Source of the DNA: Epiperipatus broadwayi
Lineage: Eukaryota; Onychophora; Udeonychophora; Euonychophora; Peripatidae
NCBI GenBank assembly: GCA_028023455.1
Contig: JAQFVV010012477.1
Coordinates: forward strand, 1,673,501-1,737,500
Reading direction: 5' to 3'
DNA: 64,000 bases
Notes under the pieces: model-generated
What the model saw: only the letters and a program-made list of their open reading frames with translations
Databases searched by the model: none
Told to the model about the DNA's origin: nothing
Shown here: piece after piece, positions 52,261 to 64,000 of the stretch
Numbering within the stretch: the first letter of the stretch is position 1
How the letters are laid out: each line of letters starts with the position of its first letter
Position numbers and translations under genes: made by a program

Positions 52261-52727
52261 TCTGAGGAATGTAAAATAAAGTAGCTAACAGATTTCTCTG
52301 GGCATAATTGCTGAGAGATTCTTGACTTCATTTAAGGAGAAGCTACAGTACATCACATCAAATGATGAATCTGATGTTTGAAATAGCGATAATGATTAAA
52401 ATACTGTAGACATATGAAAAAAATGTAAATTATACATAAAAATTTGTTGTTTTGAATAAAATTAAATACTGTAGTTAATAAAGTAAAAAAAGTTTGTCTT
52501 CTATCAATTTTTTTCAAATTTGAAATTTTTTTTTAGTCATATTTTATTTTATTTTTTTATGCAAATTTTAAAGTAATTTTATGTTGTTGCTTTGCTTTTA
52601 TGTGATTTTTGGAAAATTACAGTACCTATCCCCCATTTTTCAAGGTAAGTTAAGTCTATTTTTGTGTGATTTCTATTGTGCACATTTTCTGAGGAACCTA
52701 TCTACCTCATAAAATGAGGCCCAGGTG

Positions 52728-54118
52728 TATTTTGAATTAATTTTCTTCAAATTTATAAGTTCAATTATAAGCAAAAATGATATATATTCTTGTAGAATAT
52801 TTAATTATAATCATTTTTTTGTATTTATAAATTTATAATCTTTTTTGCTTTCTGTCAAAAAATAGATTATTCTTCTAACAGCTTATCTTTCAGCAGAATT
52901 TTATAAATTGCAAAGAAATCATATCCAAATATATTCTTTGTATTAGTATATTGCACTTCTGATAAATATAATAATGGTAATTCAACAGCACAGTTCAATA
53001 TTTCATTTCTCTTTGCAGGTTATAACAGTTGGAATTTAAACTCTTTACAAAATGCATTTACAAGAACGGGTAGTGTGCTTGGGGTATTCAACCAATGTGC
53101 CATTTGTTTTTAAATAATCTATAGTCAACTGCAAACTGAGGAGGATCATCTGTTTTCTATTCTGAACAATATAGAATAAAGAACCTCAAGTGTGCAGTCT
53201 GGAAAAAAAAATGTATTCTTGCTAATTATAATTACACATTTATAAAATAACTTATGCATATATCTTATTATATTGGGAAACATTTTATTATGCAAGGCAA
53301 ATTAATTATGCATGATGCATAGCATTGTGCAAATTACCTTCTTTATTTTGTTCATCAAATTTTTTAACTTTTTTCTTTTTCAAAACAATTTGGGAACAAG
53401 TCTAAATAATAATTTCAAAATAACCTTTTTATTTATTTAGTATGCATTTATTGGACCTTAATATAATTCTTGCCATTACCCATCTCTCTTCTGGGCATTT
53501 AAATGGACACATTAAGGTCCTATACATGAAGTGTCATTGTAATTTAATGTCAACATAATGTAACAATAATATTGACATCAACAAAGGCGTTGAATGTTCC
53601 ATCATCAGATTTTCAATGATATGGATGGTTGAAAAGTTAAATAGGGTGAAGAAGATTGAGGGTTGTCTGTTAAAGCATGATTATATAGATGTGTGTGTGT
53701 GGGACATGATGATTTTGATGAACTAATGCATGGTGATTTAGGATGAAATACATAAATTGGAAATCATTTAGATTTATCACATGTATGCAGTCATGTGTAT
53801 TGATTGTGCAGGATGGGGTGGACAGATGTAGTGAGCATAATAATCTGAGTTCAATTTCCTTCTAATTACATTTAAGTTCTGTATAAACAATATATTTGCA
53901 TTTAAAAATTATATATATATTATTTCTGGGAGCTTCCGCATAATAATATAACAAAAGAAAAAATAATGATTTTAAATCTCACCACACACATTCTTAAATG
54001 ATTTGAGAAAGAAAAAGCTCCGAGGAAAGTACTTATTATAGTACTGAAATGTCAGCTATAAACTATTATATTTTTATTACATGGAAGCTCTGGAAATAAT
54101 ACTATGAATTCATCATAT
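52728..54118. other. AT-rich stretch, no gene seen
   Basis: 53780-53860 (GGATGGGGTGGACAGATG ... TGAGTTCAATTTCC) could be a decayed tRNA-like SINE with a B-box-like end, but evidence is weak. A (TA)n run is at 53913-53922. Confidence 0.45.
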
Positions 54119-54127
54119 ATTAGAATT

Positions 54128-54888
54128 AATCCCATCATCATCATCAACCATTATCAATCCACTGCAGGATGAAGGTCTCTCCAAGTTCAATCCATCTTCT
54201 CTGATTTTTAGCTTCTCTTCTCCACATCACCCCTGCACACTTTCTTATTTCATCCATCCATCTCACATGTGGTCTCTTTCTGGGTCTTTTACAATCTCTT
54301 GGAATCCCATTTAAGATTTCAATTGTCCATCTACTATCATCTCTTTTAGCAATATGTCCAGCTCAACTCCACTTCAATCTTTTAATTTTTTCAATGAGGT
54401 CAGTAACACCTGTTTGTTCTCTTACTCATACATTGTGTTTTTGATCTCTTCTTGTTACTCCTAACATGCATCTCTCCATACTTCTTTGAGTGGTCTGAAA
54501 TCTCTGTATTGCTCTTCTATTAAGTGTCCAAATCTCAGATCATAAGTAAGAACTGATAAAACACATTTGTTAAAAACCTTCCTTTTCTAACATACAGGCA
54601 TATTTCCTTTTAGTATCAAGTTATTTCTACCAAAAGCACTCCAACCAAGTTTAATTCTATGATTAATTTCTTCCATTATGTTTCCATCTGTATTAATAAT
54701 CTGACCAAGGTATTTGTAACTGTTAACTTCTTGTAATTCATCATAATCAATCTTTATTTTCACATTTTGAGCAAATCAATTAAACATTACTTTAGTCTTT
54801 TTAACATTTATCTTTAGTCCTACTTTCCTACTTTCATCTGATAACTCCTGCAACATTTCTTGCAGCTCTGAAGCATTATTTGAAAATA
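54128..54888 (-). pseudogene. RTE-clade LINE 3' fragment (end of reverse transcriptase)
   Basis: On the minus strand from about 54880 the frame reads LQEMLQELSDESRKVGLKIN, VKKTKVMFN, then VNSYKYLGQIINTDGN, EINHRIKLGWSAFG, KRKVFNKCVLSVLTYD, interrupted by stops. The order LG..I..DG...EI..RI..GW.AFG....(L)KRKVFN.CVLPVLTY is the C-terminal reverse-transcriptase/thumb region of RTE elements. The 3' end contains CCTTCATCCTGCAGTGGATTG and finishes in GATGATGATGATGGG, the microsatellite-type tail of this clade. ATTAGAATT at 54119-54127 and 54889-54897 is a perfect 9-bp target-site duplication. It is 5'-truncated and dead. Confidence 0.85.
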
Positions 54889-54897
54889 ATTAGAATT

Positions 54898-57800
54898 TAT
54901 ATATATATGAGAGGTAGTGAGTAGCGAAATGAACAGAGAATGAATAATAAAAAAATAAAAGATGAAAATAAGGAATTAAAAAATTAAAAAGTAAAAAACT
55001 ACATAGTTAATATTATTATATGAATTATTATTATATGCTGCAAATACTAAATAAATAAAACAAAAACTTTTACAATATATTTAAATACAAATATATTGAA
55101 ATATACTCAACTTTAAATGTAATTATTTGGTATTTGAACACAAACGTTCAAGCTCCCTTCAGCTACTTCTTCCATTCATCCATTCATGTAACCAATACAC
55201 ATGGACACATATATGTGAAGAAGATAAATGATCTCCCGTATTTAATTTTAAATAAACTTTACTCGGTATTGCATTTTCTACTGTTGTTATTAATTTCTAC
55301 AGTGATTTATAAATATATAAGCACTTAAAAATATTAAATAATTTAAATCTGCTTAAATTTGTAGAATCTAAAAATGATAAATTTATGTATTGATTCTAAA
55401 AATAAAAGTATAATTCAAAAGAAAAGCAATACATTTTTTTACTTTGTGTAATTAGTTACAATTAAACCACCAGATTTAATTCAACAGCTGTTTCTACCTT
55501 GTTACTAATTGGCACTTTTGGCTAATTTGGTCGAAATTCCTAAAAAAATGAGATTATTACTAAACTAATATTTTTTTATGCTATATAATTTATTGTAGTT
55601 AGCAAAAACATATTTTTAATAAAAAAAATAGATTTTTGTTGTATCCTTTTGATTTATGCAAAACGAATATAAATATATATATACAGCATTGTTTTCAAAT
55701 AAGATATTCTAAATAAAATTATGACATTCAATATACATATATAAATCTGTATTTATAATATATATATTAACGAAATATGAAATACCCAAGAAAAGTCATT
55801 CATGTATAAATAATAAAATGTATTTATTTGTAATATTTTAATGAAATATTTATTGTTGATTTTTAAGCATGTAAAGCTGATGATTTGTAGAGATGAGTAA
55901 CCCGGTGATTGTACACATGTATGATGGATAACTTGTAGGTGTGTGTTGCTAAAAACTTGAACGTAGGTGTGACTTGTAAGCCTATGTGGTCAATAACATT
56001 TAATTCATATGTTACTACTGAATTGGAGAGATGTATGGCAGATCAATTCTAGGTATGTGCGGCTGTGAATTGTAAATAGGTGCAACTAGTTACTTGAATG
56101 AATATATGACTGCTAATTGGAAAACATGCATAGTGAAGCAGTCAATCTTAGCTTAAGATTGAGCTTCATGGTTTCATTTACTAACCTGGGTTAAAACCCT
56201 ATATCTCATCCCGCTCCTTTAGTCGTGTATATATATTTTATGCATATATTTGAGATGCGTGCCTAAAATTTATAAAGTTTAACTTTCCAATATTTATTAT
56301 TATTAATTTTTTAATTATTATTAATTCTTTTTTATTAAAGTACATAGGTGCAGCTCAAATACATATATATGAGCAAACATACTAACAAAATATTGATGTT
56401 TTAAAAATATTTTATTATACTTCATTTTAAAACTTTTTCTTTTTAAATTGTTTTTTCTTATTAAACTGTATATTTTATAAAATCAAGATGGAAAATGAAA
56501 CCATTAATTGTCCAAAAATAATTAAAGGATTGGAAACACAATATTATTCTAATCTTGGGAAGGAATTTTTAATTAAAGTTTTTACTTAAAATAAGATGGG
56601 GATTAAGATTAATGATTGCACTTTTGTTATAAACATTTTTCTCAAATCTATTTTCAATCTGAAAATAGCTTTGAATTTATTTTTGGACAGCTATCTGACG
56701 ATTGCATTTTCAAACAATGAACAAAGAGAAGTAAGATTTTAGATTAAAGATTAGATTTGAGCTAAAAATAAATTAAAAGCATACTTCAAATACCTGGGCA
56801 GGAGTATGAAATAGGCCAATTTTAAACACCAACAGATTAGCTACTATTGAGAGATCTAATTGCTACTAGACTCCATGCTGCTTTGAAATTTTAAAAATGA
56901 TGGTCTAATAGAAAGCCTTTCCCAACCCTTGTGGGTCATCTTCCACTGCCGTAATATCCTGCTGCCCTGAAATGAAGGAAAGCCTAAAAAAAGAACTCTG
57001 GAGTGCTGAATGGAGCTGACTGTCACCAAGAAGAATTCACATAGATCCATTAAATGCCATACTTTGAAAATGGACTCTCAAATTGTGCAAGGTAATGATT
57101 TTTATACTGCCTGAAAATAAATCTAGCCTGTCTAATCTTGAACCTTACTATCAAAATTTCTAATGTATGATTTAACTTTGTATCTTTTTCTAATCTGTAC
57201 ATTGCTCTTAAATAATGTCTATCAATTTAATTCTCTCTCATATGCTTTAACTTTCTTTAACTTTGGTGTGGTCATTTATTTATAGTTATTTATTACCTGA
57301 TTTTATATGTATGCTTTTATTATTAATATGTCAATCTCAAGCAATCTGATGAGTTGAATTTCTAAAATCCTTTCTTTCTTCTTTTTAAGTAAACCTTCAT
57401 GAATTAAGGTTATTAACATCCCCTTACAACATAATGCATTATTAATTAATACGCTCACCAGATTGTTTTTATGAGTTAACATTTTATGTTTTAGTGTAAA
57501 AATTTGTTATTTGTTTAACTCTGGATTCTACCCTGGGTGAATCCAGAACTTAGGCTAATTAATGCTCTGAAATCTTATTTATTTTAAAATATTATTTATT
57601 CAATTCTGAAAGGGTGACTTATTAATTGTTTTCTATATATAACAGCTAGTTATTTTCTTTTTCTAAACTCTTAAACTATCATAAGCTTAAATATTCAGTT
57701 GTTGTAAAATCCATGAAGGTGGGATTGAATTATATTAAATTGCAGAAAAGGAGGAGGTCAAATCTTAAGTATGTTTTATTAAATGGAATCTAAATCTCTC

Positions 57801-60085
57801 TATATATATTCTAGGGGCATAGCATATTATTTATATAAATTATGGCATTCAAACTAGGGTCATTTATTTTAAAGCAATAAATCATATTCAATGTCATTAG
57901 TGACATTTATCCATACTGTGTTACTGACATTCATCTCATCATTGTGAATATATATATATTACATGCTTCTAGTCTGGGGTTCTGACAAGATCGAACCCAT
58001 ATATTTCTCATTATTTCCTGTCTCATAGAGAGTCGACCTTCCTGGGACTTATTTCACATAAAAAGGATGCTGGCAGTGATTCCAGTATGCCTGGCATATG
58101 CTATGCTTATCCACTTCTTCATATAAAAGGCCTGCACCTTGGTGACATCCAAAGCATGCCTTATCCACATTTCTCTAAGCACTGCCCAAGAAATAGGGTC
58201 TTAAACTTTGTTTCCATCCAGAAGCATGACCTTTTCCTCTTATTTCTTCACTGATGTGAGTACTGCAAACTTCTTTGTATTATTATTTCTTTTGCTTCAT
58301 GACCCAGTTTTAATTTGTAATATTAAAATTGTGCTCTGTTCAAAATATATATAAATGCCAACTACTACTAGTTTTATTAATTAAATTTATTTCAATCTTA
58401 TACAATCCCACCATCATAATTTAGTATTTCTGTATTTAAGAGTATCTGCCTTGGGGAAAATCAAGCGTTCTGTCTTTTAAATGTTTTTTCAATAAATATT
58501 TTATCATAAAATTAAATGTAATTTTCAAATCGCTCCCCAAAATCATATATTAGTCACCATGTTTCAGAACCATAAATCAAAGCATTAATGGCAATATTAT
58601 GTAATTTTTCTAATAATTGATTGGGATCTTAATATTGTACCCACCAAAGATGTGTGTTTATTTATAGTATATGTCATTTAATTAATAAAAGAGTATATGA
58701 GAAATAATAGTGTGAATGACAATATATAATTATCTATCATTTGGTAGACTGCTTGCTTATTTGTGCACATACTAATGTATGCAATTAATTCATAATGTAT
58801 ATAATTTGTCATTATATTAAACTATTTGTTATTATCTAACTTGTTTGAGTAGTTCAAATAATTCCTTTTTCTCCACTTCCACACGTACAACTATGTATAT
58901 GCATATTTTAATTTAGTTAATATTGAGTCTCATTGACTTCTCCGCTCTGCTATTGGGCCGAATTTAAAATGAATTTGCATGTGCCATCATTATATGTTAT
59001 TCATTAGGTGTTTGATCTGGGGATTGGAGAATGGGTTCGAATTCAGATTGGTCCCTTATCTAAATCTTGGGCTTGACTAGGTTTGAAGTACATTTTGTGA
59101 GTTCCAACTCATGTTAGAGGGATCAACATGTTTGAACCAGTACAATAGATGGTAACTTGTAAGCATGTGCATCTGGTGATTCATAAATGTAAATGTCTGG
59201 GGATGGATAGACATGCTGAGGTATAACAAACTGGTGATGTAATGATAAATCAACTTTTAGTTTTAATTAATCAATCTCTTCAAAATTGTAACATATCTAA
59301 TCTTGTTATAAGATGAGTGTTATAAAATGTTCCAATTGAGTTTTAGTATCTAGTAAAAATATCAATATTAAAAAAGTGATGGGTTAATTATTATATTTGT
59401 TGAGATAAATTGTTAAATAATTCAAGTTACAAAGCAAAACTGTTTTTTTAATTATAAATATAAATAGAAAATCTAATTATATTTATATAGTTGTTTAAGT
59501 TTTAATTCTTTAGATCACATGATTAATCAGAGTTTCTGATGAAATATATTTATGATATGAGAGATTGGTATGAATATTCTTACACTAAGATTAATTCATG
59601 ATTTAAAAAGAAGCTTAGAATTATATAAAATTAAGAACATTTTCATAGAGCTAAAATAAAAAAGTGATAATATAACATTTTTATGTATTTTTAAAATAAG
59701 TTTTCATTGTTTTATAACCAGGCAACTAAAAACCAGCATTGTACACAAAAATCATGTTACCTAATTGTAGCATTTTAGCTGAATCATTATGAAGTCACTA
59801 AGAATTGATCTGAAAGTCTTAAATAATATGTTGTGATAAAACTAAAGTCACTTCCACTTTGATTCAATGTTAGGACAGATAAAATACCATCACTAAATAA
59901 TCTAATTCATATTTACAATGCTGGTTTTTAATTGATATTTTGTCTGGTTACAGTATAACAAACATATAAAAAAATATCTCATTAATTCTTTTTTTGTATT
60001 TATATGTAAAATTGTGAAAGAAATTTTTTGTGGGTGGAATATTTAAAAGATTGTGACATTACCAGTTATTAAACATAACATCCAT
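54898..60085. other. AT-rich intergenic DNA with possible SINE relics
   Basis: No gene is recognised. Two segments carry B-box-like GGGTTCGA: minus strand near 57995 (GGGTTCGATCTTGTC, within a less AT-rich block 57960-58260) and plus strand near 59034 (GGGTTCGAATTCAGATTGG, block 59010-59130). Both may be decayed tRNA-derived repeats, but no second copy or tail confirms this. A 64-codon minus-strand frame at 56856-57050 has no domain support. Confidence 0.45.
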
Positions 60086-60814
60086 AAATATATTAAATTT
60101 ATTAAGCGCTAGCTGATGATACCATAATAATGTGAAAGGCTAAAACCTTAAAAAATGCTTATGTGACAGCCAATCAGGTGTAATAATGACTGCATTTGGA
60201 ACTCTCAATTCAAGAACACAAGCCAGAGCTATGAGAAAAAGATGAAACTCACCCTCTTCTTTGCTTAAATTTAAATATAAATAAACCAGACTCAAGCATT
60301 CTGAACAAAGAGTGTGAAGCTTAAAACACCTTCATACTTAATTCACTAAACATTAAATATAAACATTGCGAAATCTTTCAATTTACTACAAAGCAATTTT
60401 AAAATCTAATGAAATGATAGTAACAAATGTAAATATATTAAATTTATTAAGCGCTCGCAGATGATACAATAATAATGTGAAAAGGCTAAAACCTTTGACA
60501 GAAACACCTTAAAAATACTTATGTGACAACCAATTAGATATAATAATGACTGCACGTGGAACTCTCAATCCAAGAACACAAGCCAAAACTATGAAAAAAA
60601 GATGGGACCCACCCTCTTCTCTGCTTAAATTTATATATAAATAAGCCAGACTCAAGCATTCTGAACAAAGAGTATGAAACTAAAAACACCCTCACATTTA
60701 ATTACCTAAATATTAAATATAAATAAACCATGAAATCTTTCGATTTACTATGAAGCAATTTTCAAATGTAATGAAATGATAGTAACAAATGTAAATATAT
60801 TAAATTCATTAAGC
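60086..60814. repeat. Tandem dimer of a ~350-bp unit
   Basis: AAATATATTAAATTTATTAA starts units at 60086, 60431 and (with one change) 60793, spacings 345 and 362 bp. Two complete units share 'GATGATAC', 'CACCCTCTTCT', 'GCCAGACTCAAGCATTCTG' and 'TAATGAAATGATAGTAACAA'. The third copy stops after about 22 bp. Unit 2 has a 17-bp insertion around TTTGACAGAAACACC. Confidence 0.85.
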
Positions 60815-60928
60815 AAATGCTTGAGTCTGGCTTATTTGGTAGTTGAGGGAGTGTACTGCTGCCATCAGATGGCGCTGCGACATCATCAACAACCAGCCTG
60901 AAACCTGCAAGTGATAAATTTATTTTCG
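60815..60928. repeat. Inverted segment next to the dimer, with a CTCF-like motif
   Basis: 60816-60837 is the exact reverse complement of 60639-60660 in unit 2 (AAGCCAGACTCAAGCATT core). Just beyond, CCATCAGATGGCGC at 60862-60875 fits the animal CTCF core CCASYAGRKGGCRS at 13 of 14 positions. Binding cannot be judged from one match in repeat DNA. Confidence 0.5.
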
Positions 60929-61110
60929 AAAGTGGCTCAAAATTCACAAATAAAAAAAAAAAGTTACAAAAGTGGTTAAAAATTCACAAATAAAAAAAAG
61001 TTACGAAAGTGGCTAAAAATTGACAAGTAAAAAAAAAAAAATACCAAAGTGGCTAAAATTTGACAAATAAAAAAAAAAGCAATGAAAGTGTCTGAAAATT
61101 GCCCAATAAA
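60929..61110. repeat. 36-41 bp minisatellite
   Basis: About five units of the form AAAGTGGCTAAAAATTGACA followed by AATA8-12 and a short spacer start near 60929, 60968, 61004, 61045 and 61084. A further unit-like piece is at about 61350. Confidence 0.85.
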
Positions 61111-61163
61111 AAAACAAAAGAACAAAATGCTATGAAATTCAAATAAAAAAATAAAAAAACATG

Positions 61164-62113
61164 AACACCCCCCCCCCTAAACTCAATATTTCTTCATTTA
61201 AATTGAAAAATAGAAATGTCTGAGGATATATATATACACAAGAAATAGATCATAAAAGAAAAAACAAGAAAATGGTAACAAATCCTATAATAATTCAAAT
61301 TTAAAAAATAAATAAGTCCGTGATTAATACAAAAACAAACATGGTGGACAAAAGTGGCTCAAAATTCACAAATAAAATAAAAAAAACCAAATGCTATGAA
61401 ATTGAACTAAAAAAAATTAAAAAAGTGATCAAAGTGTCTGAAAAATGACAAATAAAAAAAACAATAAAATGGTATGAAATTCAAATAAAAAAATGAAAAA
61501 ACCATGCAATTACGAGAATCACTTACCCCCTCCCCCAATAAAAAATTCTTCACTTAAATCGAGAAATAAAAATGACTGAGGATATATATATATCCAAGAA
61601 ATACATGGAAAAGTATAAATTATATTAAAAACAAACAAGAAAATGATGTAATATCCTATAATAATTAAAATTTAAAAAATAACTGAGTCTGTGATTGATC
61701 AAACAGCAAACATGGCGGACAAAAAAGCGGGAAATCCAAAATCATCAAATTATTTACCTTTCAACATTTCCAAATATGAATGGGCAAATTAAGTAGCTGT
61801 CAATATTTGCAAACGATCAGATATAAAAGCAATGGTTATATAAGCTAAAAAGAATAGTACAGTACTATAAAATTCAAATTTAAAAATTCCATGAAAATAA
61901 GAGAAAGACCCCCCCCCCCAACATCAAAATTTCTTCACTTAAATCGAAAAATAAAAATGACTGAAGATATATATATATATATCCAAGAAATACATGGAAA
62001 GTATAAATTATATTAAAAACAAACAAGAAAATGATGTAATATCCTATAATAATTAAAATTTAAAAAATAAAGAAATCTATGCTAATCGACAAAGAAACAT
62101 GGTGGACAAACAC
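61164..62113. repeat. Three spaced copies of a ~200-bp repeat
   Basis: Copies at about 61164-61350, 61526-61730 and 61909-62113 each start with a C run, then TTTCTTCA(C/T)TTAAAT, GA(T)ATATATATAT, CAAGAAATA, ATCCTATAATAATT and finish at AAACATGG(T/C)GGACAAA. Copies 2 and 3 are closest. The spacing is about 365-385 bp, so it could be a tandem array of a larger diverged unit. Confidence 0.8.
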
Positions 62114-62523
62114 GGCAAATTAAGGAGCTTTCAATATTTGCAAATGATCAGATTTAAATGCAACGGTTATATAAGCTAAAAAGAATATTACTGGTTTGAA
62201 ATTATGACATATCATCAAAAATAAGTCAAACGTAAAACATACCCACTACCCCAATGAAGACTTTCTATCCAAAAATAGGTAACTCAAATTATTTAGCTAT
62301 AAAGCAATTAACTGTTATCTGGCTTTCAAATTATGGCATATCTAAATTGATCAATAATATTTAACTAATTAAAAAGCAATACACAAAAAATAGTAATCAA
62401 TGTAAAAAAGCAATACACAAAAAATAATTACCAAAGTCCTCCCCATCATTCGTAGTAGGCACTTGAATGTGTTCAGCATAAAAATCCATTAAGAACATTA
62501 TTTTGATTTAGAGTTCCCATTTT
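62114..62523. other. AT-rich stretch, no gene seen
   Basis: Parts repeat the preceding block: 'TTTGCAAATGATCAGATTTAAA', 'GGTTATATAAGCTAAAAAGA' near 62137 also occur near 61808. Confidence 0.5.
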
Positions 62524-62825
62524 GAATAGTAATACAAGATTAAGTAAGATGCTTATTTTGTTTAAAAAGTAAGCAAATGGAAATTATGAAGCTTAACAAA
62601 TTGAATAGTAATACAAGATTAAGTAACGATGCTTATTTTGTTTTAAAAAGTACAGCAAAGATGTCCAAATTATGAAGCTTTTAACACAAGTGAATAGTAA
62701 TACATGATTAAGTAACGATGCTTATTTTGTTTAAAAAAGTACAGCAAAGATGTCCAAATTATGAAGCTTTTAACACAATTGAATAGTAATACAAGATTAA
62801 GTAACGATGGTTACAGCAAAGATGG
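62524..62825. repeat. Four-copy tandem repeat (79-89 bp)
   Basis: GAATAGTAATACAAGATTAA starts units at 62524, 62603, 62692 (one change) and 62781. Full units also contain ACGATGCTTATTTTGTTT, TACAGCAAAGATGTCCAAAT and TATGAAGCTTTTAACACAA. The last unit breaks off at GGTTACAGCAAAGATGG, 30 bp from the Merlin relic. Confidence 0.9.
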
Positions 62826-62854
62826 CAGAAATTAGCAGATTATAGTTTAGAAAT

Positions 62855-63749
62855 TTAGATTGATGGTATATTTATCACTTGCAATATTGCATCGAATATA
62901 TCTTCACCATCATGCAATCGTCGCCACATGAATTCATCTAAGTAAGAATCAAGATGATGTCGAAGCGGTCCCCCTCTCTTGTTTATTGCAGCATTTCAAA
63001 AGCCCCCAAAGTCTTTCTACATTTTGGGTATGTGCCCCAGTCGGAGGATCAACAAAATTGTACGAATGATTGACTTTGAAGTGTTGGAAACCTGCAGCAG
63101 TCAATACATCCATTTTGTAGGCCTTCCAGCAGTCAGTATATATGGTGGATCCTGGTCCTATATGTTGTTTAATGAGATCTAGAAGAACAGACGCTGTTCA
63201 ATCTGGAATAGCAACAATGAAACACTCCTTCGTTTCTCTACATAAGCCACCAAATAACCACTGCTGGGGAAGAATTCTTCCCTGTTGATTTTTCCGTTTA
63301 CTGAACAAAGTTTTGTTGACCTCTACAATTTTTCCTGGGCCTCCAATTTGGCAGGATAGGTGAGATAGCAGACTTTCTTTACATGCTTCCCTTAAATACT
63401 GCTTCCATGCAATGACAGTTTTCCTGTCCAAATCCAATTCATTTTTTCCCAATTGCATGGTCAATTGGTTTTTGCTCCAGTAATACATAATTTGGATGGC
63501 TGTAACAAATGACAATTTGCAGCCTTCCAACCAGGTCCCTTTCCGAAGTGCTATGCGACATTGACATGTCTTAATGTTGCACTTCCATTGTGCCCTTGCA
63601 TTCACATAAAGCTTCATTTCATGGCCAGATTTGCAAACTTTTTGAGAAGGCAGAACACTTTTACTTTGTAGGAACTCCACTGCTTCAAGTTCCATCTTTG
63701 ATAAATTCCAAACATTCATCATTTTGAATAAACAAAAAATGAATATCAT
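62855..63749 (-). pseudogene. Broken Merlin-family transposase
   Basis: The minus-strand frame from 63749 (or the inner Met near 63722, MNVWNLSKMELEAVEFLQ) to 63198 shows an N-terminal zinc-binding part (C..GHEM...W.C....C), then SKNQLTMQ and GGPGKIVEVNKTLFSKRKNQ, then QQWLFGGLCRETKECFIVAIPD. This is the IS1016/ISXO2-like fold of Merlin transposons. A TGA replaces the next codon, but the same frame continues (TASVLLDLIKQHIGPGSTIY, TDCWKAY, NHSYNFVDP, NVERLWG) to about 63003. A frame change near 62970-63000 then leads to HHLDSYLDEFMWRR and a stop at 62857-62855. The first catalytic Asp is replaced by Asn (VEVNK). D in TDCW and E in NVERLW remain. It is inactive. Terminal inverted repeats were not found. 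Confidence 0.85.
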
Positions 63750-64000
63750 GTAAAAAATGACACACGTAAATTTGAGCTGCTGATAGTTTCAGAGCAGGAT
63801 TTTGAAATGTTGGCTCAAAGTTTGCGCATATTTAATGTTGTATTCTTCTGCATCAGAAAATAATCCTTGTTAACTTTGTCAAAAAATAAACATTATCCCA
63901 ACAACTTGTATTTCAGTACAAAATAATTAACACATCATAATAGAACAAAGCAGGTATTTCAAAAGTCTAGTTCAGATTTGTTTTGATTAAATGTGTTTGG
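63750..64000. other. Upstream side of the Merlin relic
   Basis: No terminal inverted repeat could be recognised. The element end may lie outside the window. Confidence 0.5.

Larger units (their letters stand above)
51117..52727. mobile_element. Tigger/pogo-like DNA transposon remnant with 20-bp inverted ends
   Basis: The left end is CACCCGGGTCTCATTTTATG (51117-51136). The right end (52708-52727) read inward is CACCTGGGCCTCATTTTATG, giving 18 of 20 matches. TA follows the right end. The base pair before the left end is AT, so the TA duplication is only partly kept. The interior (1.6 kb) carries a pogo-type DNA-binding-domain relic at about 52030-52260, an internal direct repeat and an inverted repeat. 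No DDE catalytic region survives. The family call rests on the protein relic plus the TA target. Confidence 0.6.

Noticed and set aside
62979-63182. 67-codon plus-strand frame
   Set aside because: Antisense of the Merlin transposase region beyond its internal stop.

Overview
The window is AT-rich eukaryotic DNA (roughly a quarter to 30 % G+C by eye). It looks like intergenic DNA from an invertebrate animal genome. Four things point that way: non-LTR retrotransposons (one near full length, one RTE-type relic, one diverged ORF1 relic), Penelope-like elements carrying GIY-YIG endonuclease remnants, a Merlin DNA transposon, and TTAA-flanked piggyBac-like short elements. tRNA-derived SINEs, long tetra- and trinucleotide microsatellites and no operon-like gene packing fit the same picture. 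The species cannot be read from the sequence. No complete host gene is visible; the best host candidate is one possible first coding exon for a membrane-anchored protein near 45.4-45.6 kb.

Layout. 1-2.7 kb is a block of diverged direct repeats plus a SINE-like sequence. 3.6-4.6 kb is a large inverted repeat of two 5'-truncated Penelope-like copies, each with a hammerhead-ribozyme-like core beyond the coding remnant. 9.1-10.6 kb and 29.8-30.4 kb are two copies of one repeat; the first is interrupted by a 956-bp TTAA element, so the second preserves the empty site. 11.6-12.2 kb and 21.4-21.85 kb are compound tetranucleotide arrays. 17.6 and 38.6 kb hold two copies of a short element flanked by perfect 13-bp and 11-bp target-site duplications. 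19.7-21.3 kb is an ORF1 relic of a LINE related to the next element. 22.6-29.2 kb is a near-complete LINE on the minus strand (ORF1 with CCHC knuckle, ORF2 with endonuclease and reverse transcriptase, poly-A tail, candidate 10-bp target-site duplication). 30.9-32.7 kb is a second inverted Penelope-like pair of another family, riddled with TAA arrays. 33-36.4 kb has minisatellites and a TTA array. 37.0-37.75 kb is a second TTAA-flanked short element. 41.9 kb is a tRNA-derived SINE. 51.1-52.7 kb is a Tigger/pogo-like element with 20-bp inverted ends. 54.1-54.9 kb is an RTE 3' fragment with a perfect 9-bp target-site duplication. 60.1-62.8 kb is a cluster of local tandem repeats, and 62.86-63.75 kb is a broken Merlin transposase.

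These sequences do not form a pathway; they are layers of transposition followed by decay. Several inactivating changes are C-to-T or G-to-A changes at sites that could have been CpG, which would fit loss of methylated cytosines. The most unusual material is the repeated inverted Penelope-like architecture with ribozyme-like cores, the natural empty-site pair, the short element family with long target-site duplications, and the internal protein repeats in the LINE ORF1.
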